From Pseudobutyrivibrio sp. MD2005 (GTDB taxonomy: Bacteria; Bacillota; Clostridia; Lachnospirales; Lachnospiraceae): DNA of 64,000 nt. A program made the position numbers and the translations under genes. The stretch's first letter is position 1. Every line of letters starts with the position of its first letter. Below, piece after piece: positions 40,833 through 50,104 of this stretch. Under the pieces are notes generated by a model. That model did no database searches. It worked only from the letters and a program-made list of their open reading frames with translations, and was not told the DNA's origin. The stretch covers positions 225,451-289,450 of the forward strand of contig NZ_JHXE01000008.1 in the NCBI RefSeq assembly GCF_000621865.1. Reading direction: 5' to 3'.

Positions 40833-42014
40833 TTAAAGATATTTCTTTAAAGCCTCTGCCTTATCTGTCTGCTCCCATGGAAGCTTAACATCTGTACGTC
40901 CAAAATGACCATAAGCGGCTGTTGGACGGTAGATTGGACGACGAAGGTCGAGCATCTTGATGATTCCTGCTGGACGAAGATCGAAGTTCTCACGAACGAT
41001 TTCGATAATCTTTTCATCTGAAAGCTTACCTGTGCCGAATGTGTCTACCATAACTGATGTTGGCTCTGCAACGCCGATAGCGTATGAAAGCTGAATCTCA
41101 CACTTATCTGCAAGACCTGCTGCAACCACGTTCTTTGCAACGTAACGAGCAGCATAAGCTCCCGAACGGTCTACCTTTGTGCAATCCTTTCCTGAGAAAG
41201 CACCGCCGCCGTGGCGAGCGTATCCACCATATGTATCAACGATGATTTTGCGGCCTGTAAGACCAGCATCACCGTGTGGGCCGCCGATAACAAAACGGCC
41301 TGTTGGATTGATGTAGAACTTTGTCTTATCATCAATCATGTCCTTTGGAAGGACTGGGTCGAAGACATACTTCTTAATGTCTGCCTTAATCTGTTCCTGA
41401 GTAACGTCTTCATCATGCTGTGTAGATAAAACTACAGCTTCAAGTCTGACTGGCTTGCCAGCTTCGTCATACTCTACAGATACTTGTGTCTTTCCATCTG
41501 GGCGAAGGTAGCTAAGTGTACCATCTTTGCGGACATTTGCTAGCTGTAGAGCAAGTCTATGAGCAAGAGAAATAGGATAAGGCATAAGTTCTTCTGTTTC
41601 GTTAGTTGCGAAACCGAACATCATACCTTGGTCACCAGCGCCTGTATCCAGGTCATCTGTAAGTGAGCCTTCCTTTGCCTCAAGAGCCTTGTCAACACCC
41701 ATTGCAATGTCTGCGGATTGTTGATCAAGAGCGACCATAACAGCGCAAGAATTTCCATCGATGCCTTTCTTTCCATCGTCATAACCGATTTCAAGAAGAG
41801 TCTTGCGAACAATAGCTGGAACATCAAGCTGTGCCTTTGTTGTGATTTCTCCTGTAACAAGAACGAATCCTGTACATGAAGCAGTCTCACAAGCAACACG
41901 GCTCATTGGATCTACAGCTAGGCAAGCATCGAGGATGGCATCCGATACGGCATCACATACCTTATCTGGATGGCCTTCTGTTACTGACTCTGAAGTAAAA
42001 AGTAACTTTTCCAT
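40833..42014 (-). CDS. metK: S-adenosylmethionine synthetase
   Basis: Makes SAM from methionine and ATP. The 393-aa protein begins [21 protein letters not shown] and contains the signatures [12 protein letters not shown] and [21 protein letters not shown]. It is monocistronic with a good promoter. I looked for a SAM riboswitch in the leader and found none, so regulation must differ from the S-box control of Bacillus. Confidence 0.98.
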   Translation of the reverse strand: MEKLLFTSESVTEGHPDKVCDAVSDAILDACLAVDPMSRVACETASCTGFVLVTGEITTKAQLDVPAIVRKTLLEIGYDDGKKGIDGNSCAVMVALDQQSADIAMGVDKALEAKEGSLTDDLDTGAGDQGMMFGFATNETEELMPYPISLAHRLALQLANVRKDGTLSYLRPDGKTQVSVEYDEAGKPVRLEAVVLSTQHDEDVTQEQIKADIKKYVFDPVLPKDMIDDKTKFYINPTGRFVIGGPHGDAGLTGRKIIVDTYGGYARHGGGAFSGKDCTKVDRSGAYAARYVAKNVVAAGLADKCEIQLSYAIGVAEPTSVMVDTFGTGKLSDEKIIEIVRENFDLRPAGIIKMLDLRRPIYRPTAAYGHFGRTDVKLPWEQTDKAEALKKYL

Positions 42015-42062
42015 TTAGTGACTCTCTTTCTATGAAATTTTAATAGTTGCCTAAGCTTAATC

Positions 42063-42091
42063 ATTATATCCCCATTATACCCCATATTCAA
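42063..42091 (-). promoter_or_regulatory. Promoter of metK
   Basis: Minus strand TTGAAT (42086-42091), 17-bp spacer, TATAAT (42063-42068). The leader to the start codon is only about 40 nt. The rest of the 213-bp gap to the divergent HD-GYP gene is AT-rich with no further sites I can assign. Confidence 0.8.
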
Positions 42092-42227
42092 CAGAGATAT
42101 TGTGAATTTTTATCACATAAAAGACATAGAATTTTTGAAATATAATGATTGCTTGCAGGTTATTATCTGTTAAAATTTAATTATAAGATACATTTACTAT
42201 ATCAAAACATAATTGTGAGGATATTAT

Positions 42228-43361
42228 ATGGCAACTTTACCTGTAGACAAACTTTCAGCTGGTATGATTCTCGCCGAGCCAATTCTTACTAAACGAGGTC
42301 AAACAATTTCAAAAGCAGGCGAAACTCTTACGAATCAGCTTATTGCCAAACTTACATTTTACAAAATAGAGTCTGTCACTGTAGAAGACCCTGAACCAGA
42401 GCCTGAGCCTGAGCCAGAACCAATTCCGGAACCAGAGCCAGCCGCTCCTCCAAAACCAGAGTCCCGTGTCAGTGAGCAGATTTCTTATACTCAAAGACTA
42501 AAGGCTTCGCCTAAATTCCAGAAATTCCAATCGGATTATGCCTTAAATATCACATATCTTAAGGAAGATTTCGAAGCAATTATTGCTGGTGGCGGCGCTG
42601 ATTGCACTGATTTAATGCTTGAAAATATTGAGACACTTTTTAAATCAAAAACTACTCTGGAGCTTTTTGATATGCTTGCAAATATGCGCAACCTTGAAGA
42701 TCCAATCTATTCTCATTCTTTAAATGTTGCACTTATTTCCCGTTCAATCGGCAAGTGGCTCCATCTTTCTAGTGCAGATTTAAACACCCTCACTTTAGCT
42801 GGGCTTTTACATGATATTGGAAAGACTCAAATCCCAGAGGAAATTTTAAATAAGCCAAGTAAACTTACCGACGAAGAATTTGCTATGATGCGCTCACATC
42901 CTCTTCTAGGCAAAAAGCTTCTTAATAATAAAGGATTTGATTCTAGAATTTTAGCTGCCACTTTGCAGCACCATGAAAGAAGTGACGGCAGTGGTTATCC
43001 TAGAGGCCTTATGGAAGATGAAATGGATGATTTTTCATGCATTATCGCCATTGCTGATGTATACGATGCTATGACTAGTGCCAGGGCTCATCGCGATCCA
43101 CTTTGCTCTTTCCAGGTTATCAGTGAGTTTGAAAAAGATGGATTAAACAAATACCATACCAAATTCGTTCTGACCTTCCTTGAGCATATTGCAAACACAT
43201 ACAACAACAGCCGTATAATTCTTAACAACGCAAAAACAGGCCGCGTGGTTTACATCAATAAGAGCAACCTGTCACGACCTGTCATCCAAATGGATAATGG
43301 CGAAATCATCAATCTCGCCGATAGCGCGTATAAAGATTTATTTATTAAATCTATTCTATAA
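42228..43361 (+). CDS. HD-GYP domain c-di-GMP phosphodiesterase
   Basis: 377 aa. An N-terminal DUF3391-like segment (LSAGMILAEPILTKRGQTIS) is joined by a Pro-Glu repeat linker (about 52-75) to an HD-GYP domain with HSLNVA, LLHDIGKTQIP (about 193), the HPLLGK region and HHERSDGSGYPRG (GYP about 254). HD-GYP proteins hydrolyse c-di-GMP to GMP. It has no receiver or membrane domain. It is divergent from metK and overlaps recD2 tail-to-tail by 11 bp. The SD is weak (GAGGATATT). Confidence 0.9.
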   Translation: MATLPVDKLSAGMILAEPILTKRGQTISKAGETLTNQLIAKLTFYKIESVTVEDPEPEPEPEPEPIPEPEPAAPPKPESRVSEQISYTQRLKASPKFQKFQSDYALNITYLKEDFEAIIAGGGADCTDLMLENIETLFKSKTTLELFDMLANMRNLEDPIYSHSLNVALISRSIGKWLHLSSADLNTLTLAGLLHDIGKTQIPEEILNKPSKLTDEEFAMMRSHPLLGKKLLNNKGFDSRILAATLQHHERSDGSGYPRGLMEDEMDDFSCIIAIADVYDAMTSARAHRDPLCSFQVISEFEKDGLNKYHTKFVLTFLEHIANTYNNSRIILNNAKTGRVVYINKSNLSRPVIQMDNGEIINLADSAYKDLFIKSIL

Positions 43362-45585
43362 AAGCTTCTTCTATTCTGGATTTAAGTCCAGAGTATCTAC
43401 GGGCTTGAGAGGTGTTATCCACCATCGAATAAAACACATCTGCGTCACCTACCATGGTGACGCATTTTTTCGCCCTGGTAATCGCTGTATATAAAATATT
43501 TCTGTTCATTAACATCTTTGGGCCTTCCATAATAGGCATAACCACAGCTGGATATTCCGAACCCTGAGACTTATGAATTGTGATTGCATAAGCAAGCTCA
43601 AGCTCATCAAGATTGGCAAAAGGATAAACAACTCTTTTGCCTTCCTCATATTCAACCGTGATTGTTTTAGCCCAATCATTAATATCTTTTATTATGCCAA
43701 CATCACCATTAAAAACGCCTACGCCTTTTTCCACTGTGATGTTGTAATTACCTGTAACTTCCCACTCCAGCTGATAATCATTTCTTATCTGCATAACCTT
43801 ATCGCCTTCGCGGAAGATTCTGGTATCACCACTCCATTCCTTTTTCTCCTTTGATGGAGGGTTGAGAAACTGCTGCAAAATAGTATTGAGCCTCTCAACT
43901 CCAATCAAACCTTTTCTTGTAGGAGTAAGCACTTGTATTTCACTGATACCTGCATCTACATATTTGGGCATCTTATCCCTAACAAGGGTAAGCATAACAT
44001 TGATGATTGTGTCTGCATCTGCCCTCTTTAAGAAAAAGAAATCCTTTGATTTATTATCAAGGGTAACATGCTCGCCCTGGTGAATCTTGTGAGCATTCAT
44101 GACAATATCGCTTTCCTGCGCTTGACGGAAAATCTTTTTAAGAGTAACCGAAGTGAACTTGTCCGATGCCAAAATATCCTTAAGCACATTGCCAGGACCA
44201 ACGCTTGGCAACTGATGCTCATCACCTACAAGTATTAATCTGGTGCCTGGCGCAATAGCCTTAAGCAATGAATACATAAGAGAAACATCCACCATGGACA
44301 TCTCATCTATGATTATAACGTCGCACTCTAGAGGGTTATCCTCATTGCGTTCAAATCTGGCAAATGATGTGTTGCTGTCATCGTCATCGCTGATATTGCC
44401 GGCAACCTCAAGCATACGATGAATTGTACGAGCCTCATAGCCTGTGGCTTCACTCATTCGTTTTGCCGCACGTCCTGTTGGGGCTCCTAAGAAGATATTG
44501 TAGCCCTGCTCTTCAAACAGCTTAATCATTGTAGTGATTGTAGTAGTCTTACCAGTACCAGGGCCACCAGTAAGGACAAAGAAGCCTCGTTTTGCAGCTG
44601 CAATTACCGCATTCTTCTGAAGATCATCAAGCTCGATATTTTCCTGCATTTCGATACGCCTGATTGTGTCTGAAAGGTCGTTCTCATCCACCTTGTATTT
44701 AACATCCAATTCTCTAAGCATACCTGCAATGGATTCTTCCATTCTGTAGAAGGATTTAGAATAAACCTGCCTTACGCCTTCAGAATCCTTTTTTATAATG
44801 ATTCTATTGTCCATGGCAAGATTCATTATCTGGGCATCTATGGAATCTGCATCAACCCCCAGCAAATCCTGCGACATCTTAGTCAATGTATCGATAGGCA
44901 GATATGTGTGTCCCATGCCTGCCCCCTGACCAAGAATATACTGGATTCCACCTTTGATTCGAAACTCAGAGTCGACTTTGATTCCCACCTGGCTTGCGAT
45001 TTCATCTGCTGTTCTAAAGCCAATACCCGATATTTCATCAGCCAGCTTGTATGGATTGCTTTTGATTACATTGTAGATTTCATTTCCAAAACGGTTAAAA
45101 ATCTTAATAGCTTTATTGCCATGTAACCCATATTTATCCAGGAAAATTATGGCATTACGAATGTCCTTGGCGCCCACAATCTGATCTGAAATCTCCATAG
45201 CCTTTGTTATGGAAATGCCTTTTACCTCTGCAAGTCTTTCAGGCTCAATCTCTATGATGTTAAATGTGTCAGCCCCAAATTTCTTAACAATTCTGGCTGC
45301 AAGCTTTGGGCCAATCCCTTTGATAGCACCAGAGCCCAAATATCTTTCCATAGATAGCTCGTCAGCTGGCGCCTCCACCTCATAGCTTGCCACTTTAAAC
45401 TGTCTTCCGTATGTAGGATGCTCAGTGTAATCCCCCTTCAAGCGAAGATTTTCACCTTCCCCTATCACAGGAAAAAGACCTGTGCAGGTGATTAATTCCT
45501 CATCTGCTACCAGGTCTAATACTGTGTATCCATTATCCGTATTTCTAAATATTATATTCTCAACGTATCCTATAATTTCTTCCAT
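43351..45585 (-). CDS. recD2: RecD2-type DNA helicase
   Basis: 744-aa superfamily 1B 5'-3' helicase of the RecD2/YrrC group, which acts without RecBC in Firmicutes. It has the long N-terminal extension with helix-hairpin-helix-like segments (YLGSGAIKGIGPKLAARIVKKF, AEVKGISITKAMEI). Walker A is LTGGPGTGKTTTI (about 350), Walker B VIIIDEMSMVD, and the C-terminal motif is YAITIHKSQGSEYP. It lies 40 bp from flgJ but is read in the same direction upstream of nothing else. Confidence 0.93.
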   Translation of the reverse strand: MEEIIGYVENIIFRNTDNGYTVLDLVADEELITCTGLFPVIGEGENLRLKGDYTEHPTYGRQFKVASYEVEAPADELSMERYLGSGAIKGIGPKLAARIVKKFGADTFNIIEIEPERLAEVKGISITKAMEISDQIVGAKDIRNAIIFLDKYGLHGNKAIKIFNRFGNEIYNVIKSNPYKLADEISGIGFRTADEIASQVGIKVDSEFRIKGGIQYILGQGAGMGHTYLPIDTLTKMSQDLLGVDADSIDAQIMNLAMDNRIIIKKDSEGVRQVYSKSFYRMEESIAGMLRELDVKYKVDENDLSDTIRRIEMQENIELDDLQKNAVIAAAKRGFFVLTGGPGTGKTTTITTMIKLFEEQGYNIFLGAPTGRAAKRMSEATGYEARTIHRMLEVAGNISDDDDSNTSFARFERNEDNPLECDVIIIDEMSMVDVSLMYSLLKAIAPGTRLILVGDEHQLPSVGPGNVLKDILASDKFTSVTLKKIFRQAQESDIVMNAHKIHQGEHVTLDNKSKDFFFLKRADADTIINVMLTLVRDKMPKYVDAGISEIQVLTPTRKGLIGVERLNTILQQFLNPPSKEKKEWSGDTRIFREGDKVMQIRNDYQLEWEVTGNYNITVEKGVGVFNGDVGIIKDINDWAKTITVEYEEGKRVVYPFANLDELELAYAITIHKSQGSEYPAVVMPIMEGPKMLMNRNILYTAITRAKKCVTMVGDADVFYSMVDNTSQARRYSGLKSRIEEAFIE

Positions 45586-45624
45586 GAGATATATAATATC
45601 ACAAAAATCTATTATGTTGCACCT

Positions 45625-46077
45625 TTAAGCCAATACTTCAGTGACTGTTGATGCGTTAGTCTCAGCAATAGCATCAGACACTTGAGCATTATCTAGTCCT
45701 TTGTTATCTGCTGGTGCATTTGATGTGCCAGTGATTCCGTAGTTTCGCATAATCTGATCAACAAAATCATCTGTTACATCTCCGCCGATCTGGTCAACAA
45801 GCTGAGAAGCGATTTCCGAAATAGCTTTGTCCATATACAAATCCTTGTACATAGAGATGTTGCTGCTCTCTTCGTCCTCTTCTGTAAGGCTTTCCTTCAT
45901 CTGTTTGATGACCTGCTCCATCATGAAGGTTTCGAAACCTTTAACCGCATCTTCGATTTCTTCCCTTGATGATGTTTCTGAAATCCCACTAATTGACTTT
46001 GCAGTTGATTCTGCAAGTGCTTTGCTTTGATTTGCGTATTGCGTTTGCAAATACGTGCTCGTGCTTAATACATCCAT
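45625..46077 (-). CDS. flgJ: FlgJ-type flagellar rod-binding protein
   Basis: 150 aa matching only the N-terminal rod-binding domain of FlgJ (VKGFETFMMEQVIKQMKESL, SMYKDLYMDKAISEIASQLV). The muramidase domain of enterobacterial FlgJ is absent, which is usual in Firmicutes. It is a probable scaffold for rod assembly. It is the last gene of mreB-flgF-flgG-flgJ, but a 229-bp gap filled by an inverted-repeat element separates it from flgG. Confidence 0.82.
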   Translation of the reverse strand: MDVLSTSTYLQTQYANQSKALAESTAKSISGISETSSREEIEDAVKGFETFMMEQVIKQMKESLTEEDEESSNISMYKDLYMDKAISEIASQLVDQIGGDVTDDFVDQIMRNYGITGTSNAPADNKGLDNAQVSDAIAETNASTVTEVLA

Positions 46078-46115
46078 TTTCTTATCCCCCTGTTGAAAAA
46101 CTTATACTTTTTATA

Positions 46116-46304
46116 TTACTTTTCACATTGACTAAACTACATTCATAATTGAACTCTTTCAGAGTTCTCCAAGTGCTAAAGCACTTGCAATTATTCATGT
46201 AGTATTAGTCACTGATTCCAGTTAATAAATATTTATACATAATTCTCTTACAAGCAAGCTTGACAAGAATTAATGTATAAAATATTTATTAATGTGAAAA
46301 GTAA
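46116..46304. mobile_element. MITE-like inverted-repeat element between flgG and flgJ
   Basis: Perfect 14-bp terminal inverted repeats TTACTTTTCACATT (46116-46129) and AATGTGAAAAGTAA (46291-46304) enclose two long hairpins. Arm A pairs 46130-46151 with 46188-46210 and carries sub-hairpins GAACTC/GAGTTC and CAAGTGCT-AA-AGCACTTG. Arm B pairs 46223-46246 with 46266-46291 with two bulges and is tipped by CAAGC-AA-GCTTG. There is no ORF inside. It ends 2 bp from the flgG stop. It may be a miniature transposable element or a structured RNA in the flg transcript. Confidence 0.65.
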
Positions 46305-46306
46305 CA

Positions 46307-47122
46307 TTAGCGTTTCAAGTTGTTAGCCTGCTCCAGCATTGTGTCTGAAGTTGTAATAGCCTTTGAATTCATTTCGTATGCGCGCTGTGAAATAATAAGA
46401 TTTACCATTTCATCCGCTACATTTACATTTGAGCCCTCCAAATAGTTCTGCACGATCTGGCTTCTGATTACTCCTTGCGTATTCCATTCAGGAAGTGGCT
46501 CACCTGATGCATCACTTTCATCATACAAATTTTCGCCTATCTTTTCTAGACCAACTCTATTTGTAAACTGATATAAAGCTATGTTCTGGCCTGTGTTTGT
46601 GTAAGTGCCATCTGGATTCTGATATGATATTGCACCAGTTTCAGGATTTACAGTAAATCCTTTTTCAACTGCATTAGGAACTGTAATTTCTCTACCGCCC
46701 TGATCCAACACCTTATATCCTTCAGCCGTAGTAAGGACTTTATTTCCACCTTCATTAAGGGCCCAGTTAAAATTACCATTTCTGGTATAGTGTGTTTCCT
46801 CACCATCCTGCACTGCAAAGAAACCATTTCCTGTGATACACATTGCAGTAGGGCTATCATTTGCAAGCTGTGCACCTTGGGTAAAATTAGAATTCAAAGA
46901 AGCAACTCTTGTTCCCAAGCCTATCTGTGCACTAGTTGGCTTTGTCTCGCCCTGGGCATTTGTGCTAGTTGACTGCATTGTCTGATACAACAATGTCTTG
47001 AACTGGGTGCTCTGAGACTTATATGCTGTTGTGTTTACATTAGCCAAGTTATTAGCAATTGTATCAACTGATACTTGCTGCCCCTTCATACCTGAAGCTG
47101 CAGACCAAAGTGATCTCATCAT
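46307..47122 (-). CDS. flgG: Flagellar distal rod protein FlgG
   Basis: 271-aa rod protein. The N-terminal signature MMRSLWSAASGMKGQQVSVD, TIANNLANVNTTAYK and the C-terminal SNVNVADEMVNLIISQRAYE are typical of FlgG. It is exported by the flagellar type III system. It lies 28 bp behind flgF. The stop codon almost touches the inverted-repeat element. Confidence 0.92.
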   Translation of the reverse strand: MMRSLWSAASGMKGQQVSVDTIANNLANVNTTAYKSQSTQFKTLLYQTMQSTSTNAQGETKPTSAQIGLGTRVASLNSNFTQGAQLANDSPTAMCITGNGFFAVQDGEETHYTRNGNFNWALNEGGNKVLTTAEGYKVLDQGGREITVPNAVEKGFTVNPETGAISYQNPDGTYTNTGQNIALYQFTNRVGLEKIGENLYDESDASGEPLPEWNTQGVIRSQIVQNYLEGSNVNVADEMVNLIISQRAYEMNSKAITTSDTMLEQANNLKR

Positions 47123-47150
47123 ATCTTTTGCCCTCCCCTGGGTTTTCTGA

Positions 47151-47954
47151 TTATACGTTGCCGACCTGATTTACGGTTTTCTCGAGTGTTTCGTCTTCAG
47201 CCTGAATCATCTTCTGGCCTGCTTCATAGGCTCTGGCGATTGTAATCATAGTGACCATTTCATCAACTACATTTACGTTGGATGATTCAAGCATTCCCTG
47301 CTCCATGTAGCCTTCACTCTCTATAATCTCGCCACCTTCAATCAAATCATAAAGGTTCTCACCATATTTATTGATGTAATCGTAGTCAGCTACATCTACT
47401 AATCCAATTGTTGCCACTTCTTCACCATTCTGTGTGATAGTTCCATCTGAAGCAATGGCATATTCAAGATTAGGATCAATCTGTACATAATAATCTTCGC
47501 TAGGGTCGGAATCCATAGCACCATCTTGAGTCAATACATAATCTCCGTCAGATGTTCTAAGATAGCCCTCTGGGTCTACTGTAAAGGCGCCATCTCGAGT
47601 ATATTTAACAGATGTCTCGCCAGCTTTATTGGTAAAAGATATTGCAAAGAATCCTTTTCCTGCTATGGCGATGTCAGATGGCTTATCAGTAATCTGGAAT
47701 GCGCCCTGATCCCAATTTGTATAGGTTTCGCCCACCTTAGCACCAAGAGAAATATATCCTATTCCCTCAGGTCTGTTTGCGTAAGCTGAAGTGTCCTTAA
47801 TTTTGATTGCAAGTCTTTCGTCGAAGGCTTGTGCAACCATAGCCTCTTTCTTGTAACCAGTGGTAGCCGAATTTGCAAGGTTATTGGTCATTACGTCCAT
47901 TCGCCTCTGCTCGTTTACCATTCCTGTGTAGGCTGTATAAAGTCCCTTTACCAT
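47151..47954 (-). CDS. flgF: Flagellar proximal rod protein FlgF (FlgG paralogue)
   Basis: 267 aa, starting MVKGLYTAYTGMVNEQRRMD with the NNLANSATTGYKKE rod motif and the C-terminal SSNVNVVDEMVTMITIARAYE. It is a paralogue of the next gene. In clostridial genomes the first copy behind mreB is usually called FlgF or FlgG-like; the choice of name is by position. The SD is AAGGGGG, and a SigD-like promoter lies about 40 bp upstream. Confidence 0.88.
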   Translation of the reverse strand: MVKGLYTAYTGMVNEQRRMDVMTNNLANSATTGYKKEAMVAQAFDERLAIKIKDTSAYANRPEGIGYISLGAKVGETYTNWDQGAFQITDKPSDIAIAGKGFFAISFTNKAGETSVKYTRDGAFTVDPEGYLRTSDGDYVLTQDGAMDSDPSEDYYVQIDPNLEYAIASDGTITQNGEEVATIGLVDVADYDYINKYGENLYDLIEGGEIIESEGYMEQGMLESSNVNVVDEMVTMITIARAYEAGQKMIQAEDETLEKTVNQVGNV

Positions 47955-47989
47955 GCAGTTTCCCCCTTATAATATTATTCTCCATCTTG

Positions 47990-48017
47990 TTTATCGGACA
48001 CTTATAAATAAAATTAA
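47990..48017 (-). promoter_or_regulatory. Putative SigD (sigma-28) promoter of flgFG
   Basis: Minus strand TTAA (48014-48017), 16-bp spacer, CCGATAAA (47990-47997), close to the SigD consensus TAAA-N15-GCCGATAT. It sits between the mreB terminator and flgF. Confidence 0.55.
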
Positions 48018-48060
48018 CCCCATTTCGTAAAAAAAATTACTTTTTTCACAAAATGGGGTT
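48016..48060 (-). terminator. Terminator of mreB
   Basis: Arms AACCCCATTT/AAATGGGGTT with a 25-nt A/T loop that can form a second GTGAAAAAAGTAA/TTTTTTTTAC pairing, then TTAATTTTATTT. Confidence 0.7.
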
Positions 48061-48076
48061 TAAATTTCATTTTTTA

Positions 48077-49060
48077 TTATTCGTCTGATAAAAGTTCTAC
48101 ATAACGGCCTGTACCGATAGCAACGCAAGTTGTTGCCTCGTCAGCTGTCATTGTGTTGATGCCTGTACGCTCTTCAATAAGCTCCTCTAAGCCGCGAAGG
48201 AGTGCACCGCCACCTGTAAGAACGATTCCTCTATCTGCAACATCGGCTGCAAGCTCTGGTGGAGTCTTCTCGAGAACAGAGTGAATAGCTTCAACAATCT
48301 GCATTGTAGATTCCTTAAGAGCTTCTTCTGTTTCCTCAGATGAAACTGTGATTGTCTTAGGAAGACCTGATACAAGGTTACGTCCTCTGACATCCATTGT
48401 CTCTGGCTCACCAAGTGAGAAGCAACGGCCGATCTTGATCTTGATATCTTCTGCTGTACGCTCACCAATAAGAAGATTGTGCTTCTTTCTCATGTAACGA
48501 ACGATAGCTTCGTCAAAATCATCACCAGCCACCTTGATAGATGTGCTGACAACTGAGCTACCAAGTGAGATAACAGCGATATCAGCTGTACCACCACCTA
48601 TATCTACAATCATATTTCCCATAGGAAGTGAAATATCAATTCCAGCACCGATAGCTGCTGCTATAGGCTCCTCGATAATCTTTACATCACGTGCACCTGC
48701 TGCAAAAGCTGCATCCTCAACGGCACGCTTTTCAACTTCTGTAGCTCCAGAAGGAACACAAACTGCAATACGAGGCTTGCGATAGCTCTTCTTGCCCATT
48801 GCCTTCTGAACGAAGTACTTAATCATCTTTTCTGTAACTGTGTAATCAGAAATAACACCCTGACGAAGTGGACGAACAGCAACGATGTTTCCAGGTGTAC
48901 GTCCAATCATAAGACGTGCTTCCTCACCAATTGCCTTAATTTTATTTGTATCTCTATCAAAAGCCACAACTGAAGGCTCTTTTAAAACTACTCCCTTACC
49001 CTTAACGTAAACAAGTATACTAGCTGTACCTAAATCTATTCCGATATCTGAACCTGCCAT
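48077..49060 (-). CDS. mreB: MreB/Mbl-type rod-shape actin homologue
   Basis: 327-aa cytoskeletal ATPase that guides cell-wall elongation. Actin-fold motifs: phosphate 1 DIGIDLGTASILVYVKGKGV, phosphate 2 MIVDIGGGTADIAVISLG and adenosine LTGGGALLRGLEE. It precedes flgF-flgG as in many Clostridia but is not accompanied by mreC or mreD, so it resembles Mbl by context. It has its own promoter and terminator. Confidence 0.95.
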   Translation of the reverse strand: MAGSDIGIDLGTASILVYVKGKGVVLKEPSVVAFDRDTNKIKAIGEEARLMIGRTPGNIVAVRPLRQGVISDYTVTEKMIKYFVQKAMGKKSYRKPRIAVCVPSGATEVEKRAVEDAAFAAGARDVKIIEEPIAAAIGAGIDISLPMGNMIVDIGGGTADIAVISLGSSVVSTSIKVAGDDFDEAIVRYMRKKHNLLIGERTAEDIKIKIGRCFSLGEPETMDVRGRNLVSGLPKTITVSSEETEEALKESTMQIVEAIHSVLEKTPPELAADVADRGIVLTGGGALLRGLEELIEERTGINTMTADEATTCVAIGTGRYVELLSDE

Positions 49061-49134
49061 TTTTCCAATCCTTTCCTCTTGCTATATAAGTATCTAAATT
49101 GCCTTTGGGCAAAATTACGCATTTTTACTTTTCT

Positions 49135-49162
49135 ATTATATACGAAATGATACAACTTTCAA
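49135..49162 (-). promoter_or_regulatory. Promoter of mreB
   Basis: Minus strand TTGAAA (49157-49162), 16-bp spacer, TATAAT (49135-49140). Confidence 0.82.
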
Positions 49163-49211
49163 GTGGAATATAAACGTAAAAAACTATGGATTAGATAAAG
49201 ATACTACCTCT

Positions 49212-50081
49212 TTAAAAACATTTGTTGCATAGCTTGCAGGCAGATGGTGTTGTTGCGCAGCCGCCCTTAGCTGTTTCGCGGAATTCTACTGGCATTCTAC
49301 GTCCCACATTGTACATACAATCCAGCATTTCATCTAAAGGTATCATTTGTGTTATTCCTGCAAGAGACATTTCCGCAGCAATAAGTGCATTTGCTGCACC
49401 ACTTGCATTACGATTTTGACATGGATATTCTACTAAACCTAAAACAGGATCACATATCAAACCTAACATATTCATAAGTACTGTTGATGCTGCATCTAAG
49501 CACTCACGTGGACTTCCACCCATGAGCTCACAGGCTGCACTAGCTGCCATGGCTGAAGCCACACCAATCTCGGCCTGGCATCCGCCCACTGCTCCAGAAA
49601 CTGTAGCATTTTGCATCGCAAGATATCCGATGGCACTGGCATTGAACAAACCGTCTATGATTCTGTCGTCAGATATTTTGTATTCTTCCTGCAGAGCCAA
49701 AAGCACTCCAGGTAAAACTCCGGAAGAGCCTGCTGTTGGCGCTGCCACAATAAGCCCCATGGAAGCATTAACCTCTAGCACTGCCATAGAATAAGCGATA
49801 GCTTTTCCCATGACACTTCCTATTATATTTTTCCCTTTGATACGATGCTCGTTAAGCTTCTTAGCCTCTCCACCTATAAGACCGCCCATTGATTTCACTG
49901 CATTTTTTGTTGGGCCAATGGCAGATTCTTTCATTATTTCCCATGCATGCTGCATTTTATAAACTATTTCATCTTCTGTAGTTTCAAACTGGCTACATTC
50001 ACGCAGCTTCATTATTTCAGATATTGTCAGCCCCTTTTTCTCACAAAGTGCCAACATTTCATCAGCTTTCTTAAAATCCAT
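49212..50081 (-). CDS. sdaAA: L-serine dehydratase, iron-sulfur alpha subunit
   Basis: 289 aa. The alpha subunit of the [4Fe-4S] L-serine ammonia-lyase converts serine to pyruvate and ammonia. It has the family segments SAIGPTKNAVKSMGGLIGGE and GSSGVLPGVLLALQEEY, plus C-terminal cysteines (GGCATTPSACKLC) that ligate the cluster. It lies 23 bp behind the beta subunit. The extra C-terminal CNKCF gives the protein an unusual cysteine-rich end. Confidence 0.94.
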   Translation of the reverse strand: MDFKKADEMLALCEKKGLTISEIMKLRECSQFETTEDEIVYKMQHAWEIMKESAIGPTKNAVKSMGGLIGGEAKKLNEHRIKGKNIIGSVMGKAIAYSMAVLEVNASMGLIVAAPTAGSSGVLPGVLLALQEEYKISDDRIIDGLFNASAIGYLAMQNATVSGAVGGCQAEIGVASAMAASAACELMGGSPRECLDAASTVLMNMLGLICDPVLGLVEYPCQNRNASGAANALIAAEMSLAGITQMIPLDEMLDCMYNVGRRMPVEFRETAKGGCATTPSACKLCNKCF

Positions 50082-50104
50082 AATTCATGCCTTCCTTAAT
50101 ATAT

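Noticed and set aside
42015..42227. SAM riboswitch ahead of metK
   Set aside because: The leader is only about 40 nt after a clear promoter and has no S-box core or terminator stem.
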